A stretch of DNA of 64,000 bases from Balanoglossus misakiensis (taxonomy: Eukaryota > Hemichordata), in contig CM082584.2 of NCBI GenBank assembly GCA_040954595.2, positions 13,268,001-13,332,000 of the forward strand. Direction: 5' to 3'. A program made the translations under genes and the position numbers. Each line of letters opens with the position of its first letter. Positions within the stretch are counted from its first letter, which is position 1. This document shows, piece by piece, positions 14,501 to 28,000 of this stretch. The notes beneath the pieces were generated by a model. The model did not search any database. It saw only the letters and a list, made by a program, of their open reading frames with translations, and was not told where the DNA came from.

Positions 14501-14710
14501 GAAATGTATTTCGGTCATGTTATGACATTTGTTATTCACGTGAAACTTCGCGAGGCGCGTGAAAAGATAATTGCGATGATATTTTATCTTGAAATACGAG
14601 AGTGTCAGTTGTGTAAGATAATAAGTGGCTTGAATTTGACTCATTTGATCTTTTCGGTAACTGGAGCCGGTTACTGGATGCGGATAAGAATGCTTCTTGG
14701 GAAGGGAGGA

Positions 14711-14722
14711 GGGGGGGGGGGG
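14711..14722. repeat. Poly-G tract
   Basis: A run of 12 G, preceded by GGGAGGA, in the intergenic region upstream of TIKI. Confidence 0.85.
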
Positions 14723-16040
14723 TAAACGGCAGTGCGGATGAATAAGTGACGGGGAGGGGAGAGGCGCCTGCACTGGAGTGAGTCCGATCAAAAAACAAGC
14801 TGTCATACCGCCGAGTGAAAATAAAGATGTTCGGGTTCGTTTACGGGCGACATTCCAGTTGTCGGCCATATTATCGAGATTCTAAGTATGGCGAACATGT
14901 GTAAACACAATGGGGAATATAGCCGCAGATGTATATATGGCAGATATGATATCATCGGCCGTATCTGCAGTTTTTGGCGTCTTTTCTAATTCCAGAAATA
15001 AAAACGAAAAAATGCATTGCTCTTTGCGTTAGTGACGGGATAAATATATTTGCCACACGAACTTTTTTATGTTAGCAGTTGTTACCCGCTCTTTTTGTGT
15101 GCTGCGTTGAACATTTAGGGACAAGGGAAAAAGTCAGAACGTGTGTGTGTAATTCGGTAGCTGTTTTTACACGGCGACACAAAGTCTTGCCCAAGATGAC
15201 TGACCACAAAACATCCGACCAGACCTTTGCCATCGGGGCGGATGGCGGTTTTCTTACAGGAACAGTGAGAATGCGATATCGAAATTGTTTAATTTACTAT
15301 TATCCTTTCGCACTAACATTCCTTTCATTAGGAACGCATTCCACACTCCTTGAGCGTATCGCTGTAATCTCCGTGAAAGCGAGACAGAGTGTAAACTTTT
15401 CATAAACTTTTTTATATGCTTGTGCAACAAGTGACCCGCAGACATTCACGTTTGTGAACTTGGCTAGATGATGATTGGCCACGAACTTGTCACGTGAGTT
15501 AGGCACCGTCCATTTCCCGAGGCCACCCAACCTGCTGTGAAAGAAACTAATTATACAGCGTTGGTATCCAATCAAAGCTTTGCTGCTTGAAAGCGCACAA
15601 CCCTTCGAAACATGATGGATCACAGTTAGTGTTTAAACACCACAAGACCGAATCCTACGAGAGTCACACGTTCTGTGGTAGCCGAAATGCGACACTCGGA
15701 CAGTGTATGTTACGGCGGGCAAACAGCGCACTGTGTATGGGTCGCCTCGAAGAACCAAAGCCGGACACCGCGTCATGTTGTTATTTCAAACTGTGGAAGT
15801 AAATGTGTATGCTAATCCTCGGCAAAGCAAGACGTTGACTTGCCTTCGGCCTGCATATATTACCTGATTCGGCTTTGTATACCCCCGAGAAACAATTTGG
15901 TACCAGTGACTTCTGCACAGCTTTCGGTAACACGACCGCTGAGTCTAAAAGGTGCAAACTGATCTGTCACGGCGACACTGCTGTCGCGTTACCAATCGAC
16001 CGATTTCGCGCGATTTGTTGCCGTCAAACCGCATGGAGTC

Positions 16041-19000
16041 ATGGAAGCCCTAGCGTGGTGGCTACGGCTGTTGACAATTCTTACTTTACAGAACATTTAC
16101 AGAGCAGAGTCGGTCTCTTCCGGGGAGTTGCGAGAGAGGCTTCGATGTGAGCAGACGACAGGGGTGAGTTTTGTTCACGCATGTGATCTTTTTTGAACTT
16201 CTTCAAAAAGAGCAGACGCCACGAACTCAACTTCTGCAGTTCAACATATGCGTTTTTTTCACACACATAAACATTACACATGTATGCATCTTGGTCTTTT
16301 ATACACAAACGTCCATTCAGTTTAGTTACGTCGCTTTCCATTTGTGAGTATAGTGTTGTTGTATTGTGTACATTTCATACAGATTTCCCCTTGCATTCAT
16401 ATCTACTGCATTTAGGTGTTAAAAGCATTTGTGCAAGTATGTAACAGTGTCAAAATCTTCTGACATTTTATACTCCAGGCGGCAGGCAGAAAAAATTCAT
16501 TTTTGTGGACTGTTAGGCGAGATCCACCCGCCTACTTTTTCGGCACAATTCACGTGCCCTATTCCAGAGTCTGGGACTACATCCCGGAGAACACAAAACA
16601 GGCTTTCCGGCAAAGTAACAACATATTTTTCGAGCTAGACCTCACGGATCCCTACACAATCTCAGCGTTGACAAACTGCCAGATGCTGCCAAACGGAGAA
16701 AACCTCAGTAACGTCCTGCCGAGGAGCTTGTATTTGAGACTGAAACGCCATTTGGAGTATGTGAAACTGATGATGCCAACTTGGATGACAGCCGACCAGC
16801 GAGGGATAGGACTGTACGCTGACTATTTATTTAACGCGATTGCTGGTAACTGGGAATACAAGCGACCCGTTTGGGTCATGTTGATGGTGAACTCTTTAAC
16901 AGAAAGCGATGTGAAGTCTCGTGGCGTACCGGTTTTAGATTTGTTCCTTGCACACGAAGCAAAGCGATCAAACAAGCGAACCGGTGCAGTGGAGCGAGTC
17001 GAAGAACAGTGTACCCCTCTTAACGGGTTGAATATTTCTCAGGTAAGGGTCTGCTGGATGCGCCGTTTGACAATATGTAAACATTGAGCTTGTAAATAAA
17101 CTTCGTAATGACGGGTAGATGAAAGAAGCCCCATAAATGCCAAACGGTGCAGCGCGAACACCGCTTTGAGAAAAGTTAGTGTGACTTTGGCAGATACCCA
17201 GGAATCAATTTTTACACACTTGGTTAGTGAAGCACAGGAAATAAGTTATCGGGTGGTATATATAGTGTTTTCGATCGTGCCAGGGCTAATATTTATTATG
17301 GGTATATCTGGGGAGAAGAACGAGATTAGCTGAGAGAGAAGACACAACGGCTAGCGGCTGTGCTGTGCTAATGGGTCTGGGCTTGATAATTGTTCGAGGG
17401 TGATTAGCACCAGGTTGCAAATTTCAACCGATCAATACTCCAAATTATAGCTAATTTCCCTACCTTTGTCAACCTTTGACTCGCTAATTAATACCATCAT
17501 TCTAAAGGATTAAAAAAGGTAATCGCATGACCCACGTAATTGGTGGCTTGTGCAAACAGGGAATTTTCTGGTCCGAAAGAATATACCCCCCTTTTTACAC
17601 TAGTTTATTTTTTGACAGCGAATTTCTCAAGTATTTGATACACGCGGGCTTTTATTGCGTCAGTGACTGTGTGTAAAGGGAACAATGGCGTGAAAGCGCC
17701 GGTTGTATGAATGGAAGACGCACTCAAGTGAAACCAACAACGTCGGACTTTTTTGTTGACAAAACTTTCCGTGCTTGTCAACACTACCATCAGTTGTACT
17801 CCATTGCACGAACCCTACGCTCACTGCTTTTAACTTTTAATGACGCGATATTCCATTTAGCGGCTAACCCGAACAGCAGGGGTATCAACAGAAGGCCAGA
17901 AACTCGTACAGTGTTCAACTAATTACGCAGGCCTGGGCGCTTACTTCCCCTTGCACGGTTGCAAACTTTTTGTCGCCATTTTTCGACCGCTAGTGAAAAG
18001 TTTGTCAATCGCAGGGAGAGTAAGTGGAATTCTTGTATGACCTGACCCCAATTTACAGCGCCTCGGGCTGCGGAATCAGTCGTAAGTCTTGCTTCCATCT
18101 CCGGGGTTCCCAGTTTTATTCAAGTTTGTGTGGGACATGGCGAATATTCATGCAACAGTACTTGTACTTTTTTCAGCTTTTTACTTCAACTTTCATGAGC
18201 AGTGGTTCGGTAATGCTAGCCAGAACTTACTAGCAGATTAGCCGAATTGTCAGTGTGTAGATAGAAAGTGGATTTGGTTATTTTACTCGCATGGAAATGA
18301 TGATCCATCTTTTCCCCACACAGAGGTCTGGAGATAGCGTTTAATTAAGATGGCAGTGTAGTTACCATGGCAACCCTTTGGCACTAATCGTCAATACATG
18401 AAACTGCAAACTTGATCGTGTAGATGTAATGAGATAGCTGAAAGTTCCACCGCACCTCGCAATGCCTAAAAGCCCTTTACAGCTCTAACAAAAAGTAGGG
18501 CTGCTTGGACATCTCTTCATTTTGGTGACCCTTGACCTTTACTTGCCATTGCTGAAAGGGATGGCCCGGTTCACTAACTTGCTGCACTGTTTGCTGGTAT
18601 AAATGGGGTGTAATTGGTTAATTGCAATTTAATAAGGGGATGTACTTGACTGGCAATTTCTTAACCCCCTTGGGGGGAGAAGTCAATTCTCTTCAGCAGG
18701 GCTTCGCTTGGTTTGACTTTGCATCCTGTGAGGGACTGGATTCAGCACAATAGTTTTCCGATACTGTTTTGTGTTCTGCATGTGGTGAAGTCTGTCCTCA
18801 ACTCTAATGGGATTAAGTCTTGGGTACTTAGTCTTAATACTAAAGCAGAAATAATCACAAACATGACTTTGCACAAATGGAAAAGTTTTGAACAATTAAT
18901 ATGATACAAATCTTATCAAAAGCAACTCCTATCTAATTCTAATCTAATATTGTTTGAGCTAATCTAAATCCCAGACCAATCTAATCTAATCCAATCTGCT

Positions 19001-22000
19001 CCTGTCTGACACAATTTTATGCAGCATGATACGAAAAGTGGCTTGTACAACAACCATAAAAATGCTTCTGATGCATAAACTTTCTAGTTTAAATCAATTC
19101 ACACACCATCGTTAAATCTATGATGAGGATTAGACAACAAAAATGTTTGATAATTGTTATCACTATTATGGAACAGTATCTAAAACTTTCGATTAGATTT
19201 TTTTAGTGCATTGACCACCTTTGCTTATTTACATTAAAGTGTCTTTGTATCTGGCCTGTCATTACGAAGGAGTGGACACTGTAGAATGCACTGGAATTAT
19301 TGACAATGGTATTGAAGTCTAGAATTGGAAGTTCATTTGTCAACAGTTAGCAGTGTTTGGCTGTCCAAACATAGACTATGTCAATAAGCCTACTACTTGA
19401 TAAGCAGTTCAATATCCTCTGTGGAGAGTGGGAAAAAGTACTTGATACACAGTTAAAGTAATGAAAAACACCAAAATTATTGAATATTAATTGTCATATT
19501 AAGAAAGAAATTAGGAAGATTTTTTCTTAGTTCTAACGCATGTACTTTAAGAAAAAAATTCAGCTGTATGTGAATGTTTTTGTGTGTTTTATTTAAATTA
19601 ACCTCAAGTGACATTTTCAATAACAAGAATCACAGTCAATTTTCTCGCAGTATTGAAATGGCGATATTTCATTGATGTGTTTCTTGCAAAATGACTATTT
19701 GAATGCAAGCTGTATTGCTTGGCATAATTGATGTCACACTGAGGGCAATCTTGATACAGCTGGTGAAAAGTGTAATGTGTACAATTTCTGATCCCGTTGG
19801 CTGAGTCTGTGAATGGTGGTAATTGGGGCTTGGTAGTGACTGATTGGTTTGGTGTTGAGGTCGGACTTGCTCAGTGATTACAACAGGGCTTTGCGTGCAG
19901 AGTTCAGTGAATACAAGCACAGTTGCATCTTTCTGATATAAAACCTGTGTTAATAATTTGTCTGTGGGAAGTTTGCTTTTAATCTTTGTTGTCGGTTTTT
20001 GCCGTCTCTCTGTGTTGTTGGTTTGACTTGAATTTTATAGTTGTTGCAATGTACAAGATGTACATTTCATCAAACTGAGTAGATGTAGATTCTGGTAACT
20101 TTCAATAATGTGCTTTGGTGGGAATGTTATACGTTTGGGAGGATGAGCAGTGATGTAGAAAAGTGGTTTAATTGTCAAAATTTCAGCCCAAATGTCTCTG
20201 CAGATGATAATGTGATCAAAGAGGAGAGGGCCAGTGAATGTGTGGAATCAGTTTGCTTCTGGCCACCCCTCTGGAGAACATAGAGCCTTCTGACTTGACT
20301 GGTGTTAGACATAAAGACTTTTCTGTTTGTACCAATTGTTTGCCCCAGGGCAGGGGTTATACTTAATGGCCCCAATGAATGGGAATCTATGAAGTAGCTA
20401 CTACAGCTGTTGCCCCTGAATCTCTCTCGGTTCTCTGAGGCTTGGCACCTCTAGCCGGGGATGTGAATTCGCTCGGGGTTTTCCTCGCTTGGTAGTCGAG
20501 GTTTGATTTATACATGGGTGATACAAAGCTGGAGTCATGAAGCAACATAGAGCATGTATATAGCGCTGACCTCTATGGCCCTGGTAGACAGCTTAGGGTG
20601 AGATCCCCCGCAAATGCATGTTTCATGGTGAGAAAACTCTAATCTATCTTCCTCACTGCATTTTTTCGCCAGTTGGTTACAACTGCTTTGTGTTCCGCTT
20701 TACTTATGTGGTCTTGCCCCGTACCTAACACAGAAGTAATAAAATCACACTACATTAGCCATTACGACTATAGCTGAGTTGTCCGTATATAATTATTGTC
20801 ACCATTCTGAATGAAATGATGCTGTGTGCATGGCCATGGCGAAGATTCACATATTTTTGGATCGTGCAAACTGTCATAGTCCTTACTATTTGATGAAATG
20901 GTGGTATTGGTTCATAAAAATAGAAAGTTATTGAGCCAAGAGTTGTTAGAGGTCTTGTCCAGAGAGGAGTCGACAGTTATTGTGCCAAGATAAACATGGA
21001 GTATGTTGCTATATATTGTTACAATGTAAAATCATATCTATGAATGCTTCAGGCCTGTCATTGATACTCCAATTCCCTGCAGAGAGAGAGTTGGCTCTGG
21101 AAATAAAGTGAGAATATTAGATGTATTTTGCCAACGGTTTACGTTTTTCCCAGCCCATTAAAGCGACTATAAAAGAGTGGTTCTAGATGAGATCTGCAGC
21201 TCCGAGATGATGGCAATGATAAATCTCAATTACTCCATTACTGCTGTATTTTATCATGTTATGTAGGTCAAAAAGTCGGAACTTAAAATCATCAGTAACA
21301 TCCAACTGTGTCATTGCACTAATTTTATCACATTGAAAACATGATGGAGTGTGTATGCATGAGCAAATGTCGGCTAAAATTCCAAAATGGTCTGTCCTGA
21401 CCAGGCTGAAACACTGGATATTTCATAACAAGATTTACTAAATGCCAAGTATTTGTTGACTTTGGCATATGAACAACAACAACAAAGTCCAGTCCACTGT
21501 TACTGTGAGAGTTGGCTATCTTGCCTGGTACTGGCATTAATCAATATGCCTTAGTGGCTGCTCATAAAGCCCTGGGCCCAGAGGACCAATTATCTATATC
21601 TGATATCAACATGGAGATGGTTGATTGTCGGACATCCAATTAACACATTTGTCATGTTCTGCCGGGATTGAGATTTGATCTGTTGTGTGAATGTTGCCTA
21701 GCAACAGCCTTTATAAAGGTTGAAGTTCAAACTGAAACCTCATGGTCTAGTATAAAGATCATAGTTGACAATACAGGACACCAGCTATTTAAACCTTGCG
21801 ATTTCCATCAATTGGTTTAAGAAACATATACAATGTAGCAAAGAAGAATGTCCATTAATAGTCATTAATAACTCCTGAGACAGAAACTGAAGTTGTTGAG
21901 AGCAAACTTCCACGTGGCCAACTGGCTTATATTTAGTTTCAAGTGCTTTTCATTTTGACAGTTCAACTAGAGACTGCAGCGCAGACTTGCACTCCCATGA

Positions 22001-25000
22001 GTGCGTCCAAACGCTGACATATCTGGAAAACAATGGCGTGAAAAAAACACATGTTCTGGCTAACGTTTCAATCAGTGTATTTGCAGTCTATCGCGACAAA
22101 TCAAAATGCCAGACTTTCCTAAACATCTCTCAATTGCCCGGCTAAAATATGTAATGTAAGTAGCTGATCAGGAGCTGCTAAGAAAACAAAAAATAGAGAA
22201 ATATTTTCTCCCGGAGCTTGGTTGTTTAAAATGTAGGAGTGCTTGCAGTACATAACATCCATCCCTGATTTGCTCTGGGGATATGTCTTTGAGAATATCA
22301 AGGCTTCAAGTTTTCTTCTGTTGACGTCAACATCTGGTGATGTCTCATCTCAGAAGTTGGTGTTGTTGATTCCGCATTGAATCAGCCATTCATTTGTTAC
22401 ACATGCTGTGATTGGTTAATATTGCTCTGGTGGGTCATGTACATGTATGTGGGTGTGTGATTGGTTGTATCATCACCACCACCATCACCATCATCATCAT
22501 CATCATACAAAAATACAGAGAAGAAAGTGTTAACATCGCAATATTGATGTATGATATGAGTAATGTATGAGAAGTATGGTTATAGAAAGTAAAGAAAAAT
22601 GCTGGTTAAGTGATCAGTCTGCACATTGCTTGGGAATGTGGAAGTGGAGTTTGTCTTATCATGGAATGGTGTCAATATCAAGATAGTTTAGTTGGTGCCA
22701 GTAATTGAACTGGAATGTTAGGGATCTCTTCACCAATGTCTTGTGGCGTGTCTGTGGCAGTTAACAATTTTATGGTGTCAGACTATTCCAATTTGAATGA
22801 TTTTTATGACCATCATAAAAAAAATAAGTCTTCTCAGCCACTAGGTTTTCTGTAACATTTTTTATTGGCCGAATGAATGTTGTATGGCGCCTCTTTTCAT
22901 AGAATTTTCCCAATTTCAAGCTTCACCAAAATGTTACTCGATTCTCAAATGGCCCCCATATTTTATTCCCCCAATAAAAAAAGGTCATAAATCATTCAAC
23001 ACATTTATGCCATTGACATTTGCCTTGCAGCAGGGGTATACTGTCTCAACCAGTTCTCTATTGGGGGCACAGCCTAATGAAAGACTGCCTGCTTGCTGTC
23101 GGGTATATGAAAATGATGCCAAGGCTCGGTACCAACTCGGAACTCAACTGGGACTTCAAAAATGTATCCCATACAGAGACGGATTAACATTTTTCGGAAG
23201 GGACCAATCATATCGCTTGAATGGGAATTCAGGAAAATATTTTGATGTCAAGATTATTTCTGTAATGTTAGCTGGGAAACTTTTGTCAAGACAATCACTG
23301 CTGTGAAATCTAAAATGCTTTTATACATGTTTGTTCATTTATTTGATTGAAGAACTTTTTTCAGTCAGATCTCATTTTTAGCGACTGATTCCTAAAAAAG
23401 GTATGTTCGTAATACCATGGTGTGCAATTATACTCTTGGCTGAGTATTTTTGTTAACACATTGACGATCGTTTTACTGTGAATTTGAAGCCATAGTTTAT
23501 CAAGCAACTGTATACCATTGTGAGGACATACCGATCTCTGAGTTCAATTCGTTACTTTGTTGCAGAGTGTTCCAGCCTCTCAAAGTTGCAGAAATTCCGA
23601 TATCGCTTCTCCTCAGGGATATCTTTTACGTGACATTTTTAGTGGGTGATGAGAACCAAGGGCCATAGCCAAATGGTTTCTCATTCTTTTCTTTAAAAAT
23701 CTGTGAGTTTTCAGTTAAGTGTAGGGAGGTGGAAACATGTGGGATTTACTGTGGCTTGATTATACACAATGGAATTTCAGAAAATAAGCTGTCAAAACAG
23801 TTGACTTAGTCAGTGAACCTAATTGACCTGGCAGATAGCATGGAATAATTTTTCCAGAATGATTTCCAGAACACAGCGCTCTCGGAAGCTTAAGCATGAC
23901 TAATACGACTGCCTTGGCCCAAATTTTTACTGTCTGGTTTTTTATATCCAACCTTGACAACAGAGTACACATCCGTGTGAAGGTTTTTAGATCTGAAACA
24001 TGTGTCACTTGCATGTCTTATGGGTCAAGTCTAAATAGATAAAAAAATAAATCATTGAGACAGTACTGTCATATTGCAGTGCACTATACAATGTATGAAA
24101 TGAAAACTTTATAGCCCCACATCAATTTTGATCGCTAAGTGAATGTGTGTCTTTCAATAATGTCCTTTTCTGCCAGGTGCTGTTTGCATTAAACCAGACG
24201 CTATGGCAACAAGAGATTCTGCGATCTGGAGAGACGGGAACATCGTACACGACGGAAGATCTCATTCGCCATTACAACTGTGGAGATCTGAACTCTGTAA
24301 TATTTAATCAGGACACTGCGCAAGTGCCCAAACTTATCAATGTGACACTCGGAGTGCAAGAATTGAATACTGCTGAGAACATTGATGAATACTTCCGCCA
24401 GGAACTCATTTACAAAAGGAATTATCGGATGGCGTCCAGGGTCAGAGATCTTCTAGAGACGTATCCACAACGAAGCTTCTTCTTTGCTTTTGGTGCAGGT
24501 GAGTGACCGATATCACTTCTGTTCTGTGGGATTTAGTGAGCTTGGTTTTTGTGGAATCTGAACAAACAGTGGTACAGACAAAACCATGTGCGTAAATTAG
24601 CACAGATATGCGTTTTATTCCTAAGAATCTTTTTTCTTGTGCCACTGTCAAGTGAATTCTTTGGCATCTTATTGTCCTCAGGACCTTGTAGAAATCGGCA
24701 TGGGTCTTTATTGTCCATCAAACACTGCAACAGCCAGCATGTGTTTTATTCTTTCACACTCTGCCGGTTGTGGCCGGATCTTAAAAGCAAAACCGCATGT
24801 TTGACAGTTATAGCACCAGTAGTATCATTTTTATACAAATATCATTTCACAGTCCAATCACCACAAAACAGAAAAGAGTGCATGATGATGATGAGTTCAC
24901 ACTGATGTCACACTTGTTCATTAAACAGTAGCCCCAAAACTCACACCTCAGGTTTGTGAATTATATCAGGACCAAGAAACCAGCCACAACAACCACATTG

Positions 25001-28000
25001 TCGAAGAGTGCAGGGGGATAGTTGGGGATATTTTAAGGGAAGAGAAGGAAATCGGACACTTGAGAGTGCACAGCTGTGAGGATTACCCAACCTTCTCCTT
25101 TGTCAGATTATTTAACCACAACAACGAAATAATTGGCGGTAATTGAAGCAAAGGAAAAAATCTTTCCTGTTAATGCAAGAGCAATCCCTAATGTAGAAGA
25201 TTATGCGTAAGAGCTCCCACATGGTAAGAGATTGACTTTTGAAGTGTCCCATTGTAGAGCATTGGCTGTTTTTAAGTACATTATGGTTGCAAAGAAAACA
25301 GTGTAGCTCCTGGTCTGCCAGAACAAGCCAATACTTCATTTGATGATGTTACTTATGAACCATCTTAGCAACTCTGCAGTCAGTGAGTCACATCTTTATA
25401 TCTATCCCTCCCCATACCCTTCCCCTCTCTCAATATAAATCCTTTCTTTTTTCTCTGTCCGTGCACCCATCCGTCCATCAAAGCTTCCATCCATCCACCT
25501 ATTCATCGTCCCATTCATTGCTGTCAGAATAATTGGCATTTAAAAAAGCAATCTCAGTGGCAGATGCAAATGGTCTGCAAAAGACTGTGTAATGTCTTCA
25601 CAAAGGGTGATAATGAGCCACTATATCATTACCTTATCTGAAGAATCAATTTAGCATGCTCTCTTTTGCTCCACTGGGCGCTCTCTGTTCTTCTTCCCAT
25701 TTGTGGGCCAGGACAAACAAGAACTTCAAATTCAACAAAGTATTGTTTACTGGTGGCGGTCCGTGGCTGTTGTGTAGGCCAGAAAAAGGCACAGTGTGTT
25801 TGTAATGTAGCATGTAATTAGCTGCTGAGCTAATGGCTTTTATTGGACCTGGTCATTGAGAGAAACGCTTGTGGTCAACCAAAAATACCTCTTTTGACCA
25901 AATCGCAGAAGGTTGTGCAAACTTTACCTCAGTCAAATAAGGAAAGCATAATTTCGAAGTCTGTTTTTTTAGGTGGAATTGATTTTTCTTTCACGTATAT
26001 CCTAGATGTCATTGCCGATTATAAAGAAAAAAAGTTATGGTCAAACCAACCTTGCAATATCAAACAAGTACTCATGGCAGAAATAGAAGAAGAAAAAACT
26101 TGTTACTGCGTTAAATCATTTGCAGTATTAACAGGTCATTGCTTCTTTGTCAAGTCTTTAATCCGCACTCATCTTCAGCCCTTGAGCCATGAGGATTTCG
26201 TCCACTTTAAAGTGGCGGTCGTTTTCATCTCTTTGTACGCGGCGTCTGAACTCATTGAATGCACACCGGTCGTTGTATCTTCACAACCATCAATCCTGTA
26301 CGCTCTCGCTTTGATTTCACCTTCTCTCAAATCCCATTGGTGTTTGTCCGCTCTCCGAAACATTGCCCAGATGCACTGCCAAGATGTCTCAAATTCAAGA
26401 GGATATTTAATCTGTGATTACAGACTCTCAGCAGATGTCTTGGGCTGAAGTGGCTAAGAGACCATCTCCACGCCAGCTTTGTGTACACAGCTGTTCAAAT
26501 TGCGTCAAAGATGATAGGGGATGATCCAAATAGATTATGTTGTAATCATTTTCTGATGGCATTTTCTTCCTTAATGTAAAACAACTTCAAAGTTTGAGGA
26601 TACAGTTTCCAATATTCACAGTTTGGAATCCAACTGTTGCCAAAACAGGATCTCTCGTTATAACAAGGAGGTGGACATGCAGAATTTGGAGGAGAGGGAC
26701 ATTGTAGAGGGGAGTGTCTTGATAATTCTATTTTATTAGAGGAGTAGAGTAGACAGACATATCTGGAATCGATGTGATAATCTATTTTCCGAAACCTACA
26801 GGCGGAATGTTGTTTGTGGATAAGGCATTGAAGTGGAAGATGTTCTGCCAGATTGAAGATGTCTGGATCTCCAAGATAACTGGATACTGTCATTAGGGGT
26901 TTTCCTGACTCACAGATCGAGCAGACTGATACCCAATGGCTGATACCTAATGTTCCATGGGAGGTGGACTTGACTGACAAAAGAATGCTATTTACCAATT
27001 TGTTTTCTCTCGGAAGGTTAGGGAGTAAAAGAGAGTGATGTTTAAGTGTTGGTTTCCAAGAGACAAACATGTTCAATATCACTGAACAACATCCAAAGTA
27101 AATGTTGCTATTTCAAAGCTCAGATCAGCTGGACAGACAGACCACAGACCAGTTGCGGTTGGTTCTAATTGAAATCTGCTGATCTGATTCCAACAACTTT
27201 CCCACTATTTTAGCTTCCATTAGAGTTAAAATCCTCGGAATGGTCCGGTGATGTAAGAGTGGATCTGCCCAAATAAACAAGGAGAGATTACGGTGCCTTC
27301 ATTGACAGCAGGAAAAATTAGTTCCTTATCAAGACCAGTTCATTAAAAGTGTTCTTCAATGGCCACCCTGTGTGACAGATTGTACCGGTTAAATGCACCA
27401 CTGACAGGCTTATGGAGAGGGTGCTTGAAGTGTAGATGTGACAACCAATACCAATCAAGTGGCAACAAGAAGAAGTGTGAATGAGTTCTGAAGTAACAGT
27501 TACTGTAAGGTGTCTGCTTGTCTAACACTGAAAATCAATTAGACATGTGAAATGTGTAGTGTTGCCATAAAACTCATCATTTGTTTCTGATAAGCTTGGT
27601 CAGTTTAGTTGACATCGGTTGTGAGCCTCCACTGTGTTACCTGTTGAACGGTTTGAGTTGTATTCCACGTGGTAGCACATGTGTGTCTCCTACGTTCTGC
27701 TATCTATCAGACAGCAGGGGAGGGTGATTGGCATCTTGAATGTGAATTTGTCTCAGACTTCAGGATTGACAGTGAGCAGCAGGGAAGAGGGGCTTTGCTT
27801 TCATTTGCAGTCAATCACTTTTTCACCCATCCAAGACAAAGACAGAAAAAAGGGTGAAAATGGAACAAAGACTGGTTTTAGAAACAGAACCATTGATGAC
27901 GTACAAAAAGTAGCAAACTGTGCCTTGGGCATTGACGATGAGAAAGTATATTTTAGAACTTTCAGGAACAAGAACATTCCATGAGGAGCATTTTCTTGTA

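Larger units (their letters stand above)
9725..16040. other. Intergenic region between LSM4 and TIKI
   Basis: No gene recognised in this stretch of about 6.3 kb. Apart from the LSM4 3' UTR it holds a G tract at 10242-10260, a second at 14711-14722, and an isolated TATAAAAG at 11553-11560 on the + strand followed by a 105-codon ORF (11618-11935) without recognisable similarity. A 208-codon minus ORF at 12131-12757 also resembles nothing known to me. The part from about 10.3 kb onward looks less AT-monotonous and richer in CpG than the LSM4 intron. It may contain the upstream regulatory DNA of TIKI. Confidence 0.7.

Noticed and set aside
22884-23306. 140-codon + strand ORF in TIKI intron 2
   Set aside because: No similarity recognised and no splice or promoter context; treated as chance.
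25843-26448. 201-codon + strand ORF in TIKI intron 3
   Set aside because: No similarity recognised, no ATG at its start, and it lies inside an intron whose flanking exons splice cleanly.
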